Position numbers and translations under genes: made by a program. The notes under the pieces were generated by a model. It saw only the letters and a list, made by a program, of their open reading frames with translations. It was not told the origin of the DNA and searched no databases. Positions 1-5,217 of a stretch of 7,078 bases of DNA are shown piece after piece (positions within the stretch are counted from its first letter, which is position 1; each line of letters begins with the position of its first letter). Origin of the DNA: Deltaproteobacteria bacterium (GTDB lineage Bacteria; Bdellovibrionota_C; UBA2361; SZUA-149; JADYYL01); NCBI GenBank assembly GCA_020853655.1, contig JADYYL010000332.1, forward strand, positions 1 to 7,078, written 5' to 3'.

Positions 1-104
1 ACAACGCGATTGGCAGAGAGGAGTTCGCCAACGCCCGAAGCGGCGTTCCCGAGGATCACACGGGCATCGAGAGGAGCAAGAATGCTCTCGATCACCGAGG
101 ACAT
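1..104 (-). CDS. Start of an unidentified gene downstream of sctU (partial, runs off the left edge)
   Basis: An ATG at 104-102 is preceded by AGGGA, 6 bases upstream, which is a good Shine-Dalgarno. The frame stays open to the window edge and gives 34 residues beginning MSSVIESILAPLDARV. The fragment is mildly hydrophobic with no recognisable motif. It lies 128 bases after the sctU stop and on the same strand, so it is probably the next gene of the T3SS operon, but I do not recognise the product. The same frame is also open upstream of this ATG (through an ATG near residue -44), so a longer version is possible. The strong ribosome site favours the start given. Seen: start, ribosome site, open frame. 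Inferred: operon membership. Confidence 0.5.
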   Translation of the reverse strand, partial: MSSVIESILAPLDARVILGNAASGVGELLSANRV

Positions 105-232
105 GAAGGATCCCTTTTCAAACACCCGAATTGCCGCCCGAGAATGCAGTTGTGAGTTCCGGAGATTTCTCTCGGAACGTGGTCGTTCGGTCCATCGAGA
201 CGAGCGGCTTCGATTCAGCGTATATGCGCGTT

Positions 233-1069
233 TCATTGCCGCACCCGCCCGCAAACCACCGCCTTCGAACTACGAACGCGCTGAAGCACCTCATTCTCAG
301 AGACGCGCTCCGCGAACGACCGCCGTAACGCCCGAACTTCGCTCCGTCCTTCGCTCTCTTCGATCTCCCGACGCAATTCGTCGATGTCCATCGCCAGGCG
401 TTGACGTCGCAAGTATCGAGCGGCTCGAAGACCGCAGAACCCGACGAGAAGCACAATCGCCCCCGCGAGACCTGCGGCACTCGCGCTCGCCGTTGTCAGC
501 AGATCAAGGCCCAATTCCGCATCCGGAAGTTGCGCCGTGAGCGCGAACAATTCGCGAGCAAAAAAGCAGAAAGCAACCGCCGCGCCGATGAAGGTGGTGC
601 TCGATAAGCACACTGCCTTCGTACCCTCCCCGATCACGCGCCACGGTAATCGACCAGGAACTCCCTCCCCTGGGATTCCCCACGCTTGCGGAAACCCTTT
701 GTTCGGTAGAAGCCGATCAATCGAGGGTACAAGCGGCTTAAAGCTTACGACGAGTCCGGCCTGTAGCCCTTCCACGACGAGCGCAATAAGGAGCACGACC
801 GCAAAAAATCCGGCGAGCTCAACGGAGATCAATTTCCACGATTCCGCGACGTAGAATATCATGGCGTCTGTAGTGAAGTCTTCACGTTCCCGCAAAATAT
901 ACTCAAAAAACTCAACGCTCCGTGTCAACGGCGGACACATCCAAAATAATGTGCAAATGCAGAGCGTTACAGAGCCGAATGCGAGTTCTCTCGCCTTCGC
1001 GACATCTCCTTCGCGGCGCGCTTGCGCCCCCTTTCGGGCACTCGGGGCAAAGTGCTTCTCTGACGCCAC
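233..1069 (-). CDS. sctU: T3SS export-switch protein SctU (FlhB/YscU family), lacking the NPTH autocleavage domain
   Basis: This is the inner-membrane export apparatus protein that normally wraps the SctRST gate and sets substrate specificity. The 278 residues match the family up to about residue 270. They show a basic N-terminus with GDVAKARELA (21-30), four hydrophobic segments (about 30-50, 79-104, 150-175, 195-217), the cytosolic-side FKPLVPSIDRLLP motif (110-122) and the linker ELRREIEESEGRSEVRALRR (231-250). Family members are usually about 350-360 residues. They continue with ...VVVNPTH near residue 270, where the protein cleaves itself. Here the chain reads SSKAVVCGRVRQ and stops, so the cleavage motif and the whole C-terminal domain are absent. 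The start is GTG at 1069, with GGGGAG 7 bases upstream inside the end of sctT and only 4 bases between the genes. Either it is a natural truncated variant or the 3' end has been lost. Family assignment is firm; function as a switch is doubtful. Confidence 0.85.
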   Translation of the reverse strand: MASEKHFAPSARKGAQARREGDVAKARELAFGSVTLCICTLFWMCPPLTRSVEFFEYILREREDFTTDAMIFYVAESWKLISVELAGFFAVVLLIALVVEGLQAGLVVSFKPLVPSIDRLLPNKGFPQAWGIPGEGVPGRLPWRVIGEGTKAVCLSSTTFIGAAVAFCFFARELFALTAQLPDAELGLDLLTTASASAAGLAGAIVLLVGFCGLRAARYLRRQRLAMDIDELRREIEESEGRSEVRALRRSFAERVSENEVLQRVRSSKAVVCGRVRQ

Positions 1070-1073
1070 AAGA

Positions 1074-1982
1074 TCACTCCCCTAATGACGGATAAGTCCG
1101 GTCGCGATGAGTATCGTCGACGGAATCAAAACATCGCCGGTGATCGCTGATGAAGCGTCCCACGTCGAGCCGTTCGAGAGCCTCCGACATTGGGAACCAC
1201 AAGATGACGCCAGCGAGCATGCGCCAGCTACTCAGCGACGTTCCAAATCCGGAGGCGGTACGAAAGAGCACGGCAACGAATAAATCGAACATCAAGAGCG
1301 AGAGGCCGAACGGAAAAGCAATCCACAACGACTCTCCAAGGACGACTCCTATGCGGTGGTCGTCGAGATATCCGAGCGAGGGGGTATGACGCAAGGGGAA
1401 ACCGGCAATACCGACTTGCGATGCATGATCGCCAACTATTGAGCACACCGCCGCGGTCGCAATGCCCCGCTCACATGCAAGCGCGACGAACGCGAGACGA
1501 AAGATATTTTCGTTGACCGAGAGCGCCGTGTCCGAAAGCGGTGCGAGCGCCTCCCCCACTTGCGCCCCACGAACGCAATCGATAAGTCTGCCGCACATCG
1601 CTGCACCTTCAACAGCAACTGCAAACGGAAGCGCGGCACACGCCGCGATGAGGCACTGCAGCAGAAGTGTTGATGCGATCGCGAGATCAGAACTCGCACC
1701 GGCACAAATACTCGCGCCGTTCTCGTGCTGTCCTCGTATCAACTTCTTCACCGCGCCACGTTCCGGTCCCACTGGAGCAACTATCCGAGCAACAGTCGGC
1801 GCAACCGTCGGCCTCATCACGAAAAGGTGCTCGCCGCTCGGGATAGACACCCACAGCGCAAGCGCAGCGGACAAAGCGACAATCCCCTGTCCTCGAAGGG
1901 CATGCCTCACTGGACTGAGCATGACCAGGAAGACCGTCGATCGCACGAACACCAAAACCGCGGGCCAGAATTGGTTACACAT
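1074..1982 (-). CDS. sctT: T3SS export-gate protein SctT (FliR/YscT/SpaR family)
   Basis: This is a component of the SctR5S4T1 export gate in the inner membrane. The 302 residues contain the family landmarks: an N-terminal hydrophobic segment with FVRSTVFLVMLSPVR (12-26), the PFAVAVEGAAMCGRLIDCVRGA region (119-140; key residues E125, D135, R138-G139) followed by LAPLSD (146-151), and a C-terminal pair of hydrophobic segments (about 212-240 and 252-268). It is longer than the usual 255-265 residues. The extra length lies in a polar loop at about 50-100, rich in A, T, V and G, and in a charged tail after about 270. The ATG at 1982 has GAGG 6 bases upstream, overlapping the sctS stop codon, with 3 bases between the genes. 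This suggests translational coupling, as expected for subunits made in fixed ratio. Confidence 0.88.
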   Translation of the reverse strand: MCNQFWPAVLVFVRSTVFLVMLSPVRHALRGQGIVALSAALALWVSIPSGEHLFVMRPTVAPTVARIVAPVGPERGAVKKLIRGQHENGASICAGASSDLAIASTLLLQCLIAACAALPFAVAVEGAAMCGRLIDCVRGAQVGEALAPLSDTALSVNENIFRLAFVALACERGIATAAVCSIVGDHASQVGIAGFPLRHTPSLGYLDDHRIGVVLGESLWIAFPFGLSLLMFDLFVAVLFRTASGFGTSLSSWRMLAGVILWFPMSEALERLDVGRFISDHRRCFDSVDDTHRDRTYPSLGE

Positions 1983-1985
1983 CGG

Positions 1986-2288
1986 CTACCTCGGATCCAA
2001 CGCGCCACCGGAAATCGCGGCATGAATAGCCGACGCGAAGAAGTCCGCGAGCAACTCCAACCCTCCGGGCAGAAACAAAAGGATCGCGGATGAAGTTGCA
2101 ACCACTTTGGGGATGAAAGCGAGAGACGGATCCTGCAACTGCGTCGCCGTCTGAATGACACCCATCACAAATCCAGCGACAACCGCCGCAGCGAGAGGCA
2201 CGGCGGAGAGAAGCGCTGCGCCGAACATTGCGCATGCGAGATACGCGCCTACACTCTGCTCATGAGGGACGAGACTCAACGCATCCAC
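1986..2288 (-). CDS. sctS: T3SS export-gate protein SctS (FliQ/YscS/SpaQ family)
   Basis: This is the small two-helix subunit of the SctRST export gate. Its 100 residues are typical in length for the family (about 85-95). Two hydrophobic hairpin segments (about 14-49 and 60-93) flank the diagnostic short loop QLQDPSLAFIPKV (50-62), the counterpart of the family's QIQDQTLPFxPK. The start is GTG at 2288, directly following the TAA stop of sctR with no spacer. GGGAG lies 10 bases upstream inside sctR. The only nearby ATG (2284) is in a different frame, so GTG is the supported start. The C-terminal tail SGGALDPR ends in a TAG that overlaps the ribosome site of sctT. Confidence 0.92.
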   Translation of the reverse strand: MDALSLVPHEQSVGAYLACAMFGAALLSAVPLAAAVVAGFVMGVIQTATQLQDPSLAFIPKVVATSSAILLFLPGGLELLADFFASAIHAAISGGALDPR

Positions 2289-3506
2289 TTACGACGATCT
2301 CCCGTAGCTAAGCACAAGACTCTCGGAGAGGAGGAACCATCCGTCGGCGAGAAGAAACACAGCAAGCTTGATGGGGAGCGATACTTGAGTCGGATTCACC
2401 ATGGACATACCGAGAGTCACGAGGATGTTCACGATCACGAGATCGATAACCAAGAACGGTAACGCGAGGATGAACCCAACCCGAAACGCACTGGCGAGCT
2501 CCGAGACAAGGAACGCTGGAATCAATGTGATGAGATTCTCTCCGACGATGGCCGGCGGCTCGGCTGCCATGTAGTGGTGGCGAGACCGGACGTTTGGTTC
2601 GAGCGGCTCTCCGTATTCGCATCCGCCTGGAGCGACAGAAGAACCGCCATCAGAAGAACTCCCGCCGCCGCTGGGCCTCCTTGCGAAGAACTCGCGCTCC
2701 CGCATCCGAGCGTGTCGACGGAGGAATCCCTCGAGCGGAGAGATGACGAACGGGACAGCGCATAACCGAGCGATCCACATCGATTCACTCGCCGACAGCG
2801 CAAGTTTGGCCGAGCGATCGGCGGGATTCGTGGAGAGCTCTTCACCGCTTCCACGCCTCGCCCGCTTCAGACCGGTCTTCGAAACCTCTGTCCCTGGAGG
2901 GCGTGCTGAGCGCCCTCCCGACTTTGCCTTTCTTGAAGACGCTGACGCTGATCGTGCTGCGGCGGATGCCGTCGCAGGAGACGCGCCGTTGATAGAAGAG
3001 CTAGCTTTTGGAGAAGAATCAGCGACACTCCGAGACGTCGATGCTCCACCGAGTAGAATTCCCACCGCCCGCATATCGGAGGATACCGCCGTAGGCGAAG
3101 ATACTGCGGCAGGCGAAGATACCATCCCAGCCAATGGCGACACCACACGTTCCGCCTGAACACCTTCCCTCTGAGTTGCTTGACTTCGTGCTCCTTCCTT
3201 CCCGACCAAGAACTCGCCACTTCCGCTCAGGACAACCTCTGCGCGCTCCCACATCTCGCGTGCGATCGGCGCCATCACCTGACCCGTCAAGACGAGAGAG
3301 AGAAGCCCCGTCATCGCGGCAGACGGCACTCCGGGAGCTGCAATCGCACTCCGGATCACGTTCAGCACGATTGAGATCTTCACGAACGAAGTGACCATCA
3401 GCACGCCGATCGGGAGAAGCGCAAACGCGGAGGCAATCATGACCGTGGGCAGAGGCCCACCCGTCGCGAGTAGCGCGTATGCATTCACGCCGCCGTCATT
3501 CTCCAT
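2289..3506 (-). CDS. sctR: T3SS export-gate protein SctR (FliP/YscR/SpaP family) with a large low-complexity insertion
   Basis: This is the main subunit of the export gate. The canonical core is split into three blocks: TM1/TM2 with LPIGVLMVTSFVKISIVLNV (31-50) and LVLTGQVMAP (71-80); the periplasmic PLEGFLRRHARMREREFF (257-274); and the C-terminal LIPAFLVSELASAFRVGFIL (328-347) followed by LPFLVIDLVI, GMSMVNPTQVSLPIK and ADGWFLL. Usual family length is about 215-225 residues, but here it is 405. The excess is a Ser/Ala/Arg-rich stretch at about 92-250 and a second Gly/Ser-rich linker at about 278-318, both in the loop between TM2 and TM3. I chose ATG 3506 because GGAG lies 6 bases upstream. 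The longer frame from 3557 would overlap the upstream gene by 62 bases and adds 17 residues without family similarity. With this start the overlap with the sctO-like gene is 11 bases. Confidence 0.93.
   Translation of the reverse strand: MENDGGVNAYALLATGGPLPTVMIASAFALLPIGVLMVTSFVKISIVLNVIRSAIAAPGVPSAAMTGLLSLVLTGQVMAPIAREMWERAEVVLSGSGEFLVGKEGARSQATQREGVQAERVVSPLAGMVSSPAAVSSPTAVSSDMRAVGILLGGASTSRSVADSSPKASSSINGASPATASAAARSASASSRKAKSGGRSARPPGTEVSKTGLKRARRGSGEELSTNPADRSAKLALSASESMWIARLCAVPFVISPLEGFLRRHARMREREFFARRPSGGGSSSDGGSSVAPGGCEYGEPLEPNVRSRHHYMAAEPPAIVGENLITLIPAFLVSELASAFRVGFILALPFLVIDLVIVNILVTLGMSMVNPTQVSLPIKLAVFLLADGWFLLSESLVLSYGRSS
3076..3129 (-). repeat. Degenerate 18-bp tandem repeat (3 units) inside the sctR insertion
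   Basis: Three in-frame 18-bp units (forward strand 3076-3093, 3094-3111, 3112-3129; the last two share GGCGAAGATAC) encode VSSPAA-VSSPTA-VSSDMR on the minus strand. They lie in the extra periplasmic-loop region of SctR. This indicates that at least part of the insertion grew by tandem duplication. Confidence 0.6.
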
Positions 3507-4113
3507 ATCGGTCTCCAAAACGCGCTCGCTTCGTCGCGAGAGCTGAGCTTGCGACATCGCGTCCCCGCCGCGGTCCGGCCATGCTCGTTGACGTTCTGGA
3601 CTCGAACCACTCGTCCAACTCCAGACTCATGCGCCTCGATTCTTCTCGCAGGTGCTCGGCCCGTTGACGCTTCGCAAGTATCTCCCCGCGCTTTTGGCAG
3701 AGCAGTAGTTCACGACGGCGCTGATCAAGCGCAGCATCAGCGCCGGCTTCTTCAACCTCTTTGAGCGCAAGATAACGTTCTGCACGAAAGATCTGTTCAA
3801 GCGCGCAATTGATCTCGGCCGTCATCCGGCGAATTCGAATCGCCTCAGTCGTATTCTGAGCAGTCGTATTCTGAGCCGTCGCATTCTGAGCACACGGAGC
3901 CGGGTCATGCGCGCCGACGATCACGGGAGAACGTCGCGCCAACTGCAGTCGAAGACATATCCGCGAGAGGCCATCGCGCACCCTCTCCACCTCCTCACGC
4001 ACACGCTGGGATGTCGACATGCTCGCTCTCAGATGAATCTCTGCAGAGCGCTCCTCAGAGCGGAACCTCGCGCGAGCAAGGCCTATCCTCCTTCGACTCA
4101 ACGCAGCGTTCAT
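3496..4113 (-). CDS. Probable T3SS stalk protein, SctO (YscO/FliJ-like) coiled coil
   Basis: The 205-residue, strongly charged protein is predicted by eye to be almost all helix: a basic helix at about 1-60, a low-complexity linker at 61-90, and a long Glu/Arg/Leu-rich helix at about 92-172 ending in a basic tail. There is no signal peptide or membrane segment. A two-helix antiparallel coiled coil of 150-200 residues directly before sctR fits SctO/FliJ, which links the secretion ATPase SctN to the export gate SctV. These proteins have little sequence conservation, so the call rests mainly on position and shape. The ATG at 4113 has AAGGA 7 bases upstream, and the gene ends 11 bases inside sctR. 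The linker contains AQNATAQNTTAQNTT, made by a 15-bp tandem repeat. An alternative is SctL or another coiled-coil T3SS accessory protein. No sctQ lies between this gene and sctR, where many systems have it. Confidence 0.55.
   Translation of the reverse strand: MNAALSRRRIGLARARFRSEERSAEIHLRASMSTSQRVREEVERVRDGLSRICLRLQLARRSPVIVGAHDPAPCAQNATAQNTTAQNTTEAIRIRRMTAEINCALEQIFRAERYLALKEVEEAGADAALDQRRRELLLCQKRGEILAKRQRAEHLREESRRMSLELDEWFESRTSTSMAGPRRGRDVASSALATKRARFGDRYGE
3848..3892 (-). repeat. 15-bp tandem repeat, 3 units, in the sctO-like gene
   Basis: On the forward strand the units are GTCGTATTCTGAGCA (3848-3862), GTCGTATTCTGAGCC (3863-3877) and GTCGCATTCTGAGCA (3878-3892), differing at one or two positions. 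They are in frame and encode AQNAT-AQNTT-AQNTT in the linker between the two helices. The unit length is a multiple of three, so a gain or loss of units would change linker length without breaking the frame. Confidence 0.9.
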
Positions 4114-4123
4114 TGACTCTTCC

Positions 4124-4207
4124 TTACCTAAGAAACCTCAGAATAAGTCCCATCCGGGGGACTAAATCAGTCGCTCCAATCACGACGTGCGCTCGAGCGG
4201 CGCACAT
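4124..4207 (-). CDS. Possible 27-codon leader ORF within repeat copy A, upstream of the sctO-like gene
   Basis: An ATG at 4207 opens a 27-residue frame beginning MCAARAHVVIGATD and ending GLILRFLR, with TAA at 4126-4124. The TAA is the first part of the TAAGGAAG ribosome site of the next gene, whose ATG follows 10 bases later. The other repeat copy (plus strand, 5992) opens MCAARASVVIGATE...GLIQRFLR. Several differences between the copies are third-position and silent (GTC/GTG, GGC/GGA, CTG/CTT, TTC/TTT, AGA/AGG), as expected of coding sequence. Against it, there is no ribosome site before this ATG, and a one-base shift makes the copies read different frames in the middle (PRMG versus PGWG) before realigning. 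Treat as a possibility only. Confidence 0.2.
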   Translation of the reverse strand: MCAARAHVVIGATDLVPRMGLILRFLR

Positions 4208-4257
4208 CGTGAGTCGCTTTGCGGACTCCCACTTTCGTTTCAGTCCGCGGCGAACGC
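4128..4257 (-). repeat. Dispersed repeat element, copy A (inside the T3SS operon)
   Basis: Read on the minus strand from about 4257 to 4128, this matches the plus strand at about 5942-6092. From CCGCGGACTG (4250 / 5949) the first 80 positions align without gaps, 70 of 80 identical by my count. They include an exact 20-base run ending in GCTCGAGCG and an exact 16-base run at the start. Copy B then has about 20 extra bases, after which similarity resumes at CCCCCGGATGGG and ends near CTTAG. GCGGACT (4248-4242) and AGTCCGC (4227-4221) form a 7-bp stem with a 14-base loop; copy B has the same stem and loop length while the loop sequence differs. The element fills most of the gap between the repeat-containing hypothetical gene and the sctO-like gene, and it is oriented with transcription. 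I do not recognise it as a known RNA or repeat family. Confidence 0.88.
4180..4212 (-). promoter_or_regulatory. Strong RNA hairpin in repeat copy A, upstream of the sctO-like gene
   Basis: On the minus strand, TCACGATGTGCG (4212-4201) pairs with CGCACGTCGTGA (4191-4180) across a 9-base loop CCGCTCGAG. This gives 12 pairs, one of them G-U. It would form in the operon mRNA about 67 bases before the sctO-like start and contains the ATG of the possible leader ORF. The corresponding positions of copy B pair much less well, so this stem is specific to copy A. There is no following U-run, so it is not a classic terminator. It could be an mRNA processing, stability or translation-control structure. 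Confidence 0.4.
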
Positions 4258-4305
4258 GTTACCTCATGCGCGGAGTCGCATTTCGTCCCGCCCTCGCAGC
4301 ACGCG

Positions 4306-4857
4306 TCAACCCGAAGCCGCGGATTGACTCACCTTTCGAATCGCCTCCCCAAATGAGTCGACGGAGCGCCCGATCAACTCTGAGGTCCGCTGAATGCGCT
4401 GCGCTGAATCTTGTGCCTCAAGAAGCGCTCGCACAGGTCCGCGCGCGCGCTCAAGCGCACTTCGCATCGTTCGATACTCCTGTTCCCAACGACCTTGAGC
4501 TTCGAGCACGATCGACAGGAGGGCTCCCCTCGTCTCTCCCTCTTTCATCGAAAGAGAGTTCGTTTCTGTTGCACTCTTTCGAGCTGCGTCGTTGCCCAAA
4601 GCATTCGGCAACGAAATCAGAGATGCAGTGGCGAGCGGGGATAGATCTGGAGTTGGTGCTATCGGGTGTGAGTTCGGCGATATCGGCTGGGCAATCTGTG
4701 ACACCATTGGAAACAACACTCCTTCTCTGAGTTCTGCGTCTCTGAGTTCTGCGTCTCTGAGTTCTGCGTCTCTGAGTTCTGCGTCTCTGAGTTCCGCCTC
4801 AGCGGCGTGCACCTCCGATTCACTCTGGCACCTCGCTTCACCGAGACATTTCGTCAC
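4306..4857 (-). CDS. Hypothetical protein with ELRDA repeats, first visible gene of the T3SS operon
   Basis: The frame runs from GTG 4857 (183 residues) and is not recognised. Residues 21-45 are five tandem copies of AELRD. Residues 51-100 are Pro/Ser/Ala-rich and probably disordered. Residues about 104-175 look like two amphipathic helices (ALLSIVLEAQ; ERARGPVRALLEAQ; SELIGRSVDSFGEAIRKV). There is no signal peptide or membrane segment. The segment around EAQ...ERARGPVRALLEAQ has the E..S/A-K/R..V..LL..Q rhythm of SctI inner-rod C-termini, but the match is weak and the chain continues 34 residues further. The start is unsettled: GTG 4857 has no clear ribosome site, whereas ATG 4707 has AAGGAG 11 bases upstream. 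The ATG would give a 133-residue protein and leave the repeats in the mRNA leader. A stop codon lies 7 codons before the GTG. Same strand as the export-gate genes; 192 bases separate it from the next gene. Confidence 0.5.
   Translation of the reverse strand: MTKCLGEARCQSESEVHAAEAELRDAELRDAELRDAELRDAELREGVLFPMVSQIAQPISPNSHPIAPTPDLSPLATASLISLPNALGNDAARKSATETNSLSMKEGETRGALLSIVLEAQGRWEQEYRTMRSALERARGPVRALLEAQDSAQRIQRTSELIGRSVDSFGEAIRKVSQSAASG
4726..4800 (-). repeat. 15-bp tandem repeat, 5 units
   Basis: Forward strand TCTGAGTTCTGCGTC is repeated exactly four times (4726-4785). A fifth unit with two changes, TCTGAGTTCCGCCTC, follows at 4786-4800. On the minus strand the units encode ELRDA repeats if GTG 4857 is the start. 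The exact identity of four units points to recent expansion, and the array is a candidate for copy-number variation between strains. Confidence 0.95.
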
Positions 4858-4869
4858 CGAGACATTCCG
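4838..4869. repeat. 16-bp direct tandem duplication at the operon start
   Basis: TCACCGAGACATTTCG (4838-4853) is followed immediately by TCACCGAGACATTCCG (4854-4869), 15 of 16 identical. The pair spans the GTG 4857 start candidate. Because the unit is not a multiple of three, the duplication shifts the frame. This is one reason to doubt that coding extends this far upstream. It could also be a pair of binding sites. Confidence 0.85.
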
Positions 4870-5217
4870 TCGCTGCTACATTCATTCACTCACGTCCCTT
4901 CACTCGGGTGCCTTCCCTCATGTGGCTTTCGCGCACGTAGCCCTCACCGTCACGTCACTCACCTTGTCCATGCCGACCCCTCGCGCTTCAGCATTTGACC
5001 CGAACGCTCACTCGACCGCTCACCATGACGGTTCCCATGGATGGGCCCGAGAGCCAGAGCCCCAGCCTTCCTCCCTCCTCCCTTTGCATTATCGACCCAC
5101 TCCCCAACGCGTCTCACAACGCCAACTCGGTCTCCGAGGCCCATGCTCGGGCCTGGGATTCTTCCGTCTTTGCGGACCATCTGCTATGTCTCGGAGGCTC
5201 ACATCGGGGAGGAGACC
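4858..5217. promoter_or_regulatory. Divergent intergenic region between the T3SS operon and pyrE
   Basis: No gene is supported here on either strand; frames that stay open lack ribosome sites and family features. By position it must carry the pyrE promoter and is the likely site of the T3SS operon promoter, though no convincing -35/-10 or -24/-12 pair stands out. Visible elements: TCACTC/CGCTCAC-rich short repeats (about 4883-5023); a polypyrimidine tract at 5067-5084 whose complement has several closely spaced GG/GGG runs on the strand transcribed toward the T3SS genes; and a hairpin AGGCCC-ATGCTC-GGGCCT (5137-5154) about 65 bases before pyrE that could lie in its leader. The pyrE ribosome site GGGGAGGAG is at 5206-5214. 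Confidence 0.45.

Noticed and set aside
118..480. Alternative minus-strand frame reading GNETRIYAE then SPELTTAF, resembling a shifted SctU C-terminal domain
   Set aside because: Only about 23 residues separate the two motifs where about 47-50 are expected, and the frame stops at 118. Too weak to annotate a frameshift, so mentioned only under the SctU finding.
10..540. 176-residue plus-strand frame opposite sctU
   Set aside because: Low-complexity Arg/Pro/Ser-rich translation, overlaps a clear family gene on the other strand, no ribosome site.
1462..2025. 187-residue plus-strand frame opposite sctT
   Set aside because: Antisense shadow of a gene with recognisable family motifs.
2041..2052. 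AAGTCCGCGAGC, similar to part of the dispersed repeat
   Set aside because: Lies inside sctS coding sequence and similarity does not extend; chance match.
2743..3159. 138-residue acidic plus-strand frame opposite the sctR insertion
   Set aside because: Antisense to sctR, whose frame is conserved on both sides of the insertion. Acidity simply mirrors the basic Ser/Arg-rich coding strand.
4540..4556. CTCTTTC-ATC-GAAAGAG palindrome
   Set aside because: Within the hypothetical coding region, short, and with no regulatory context.
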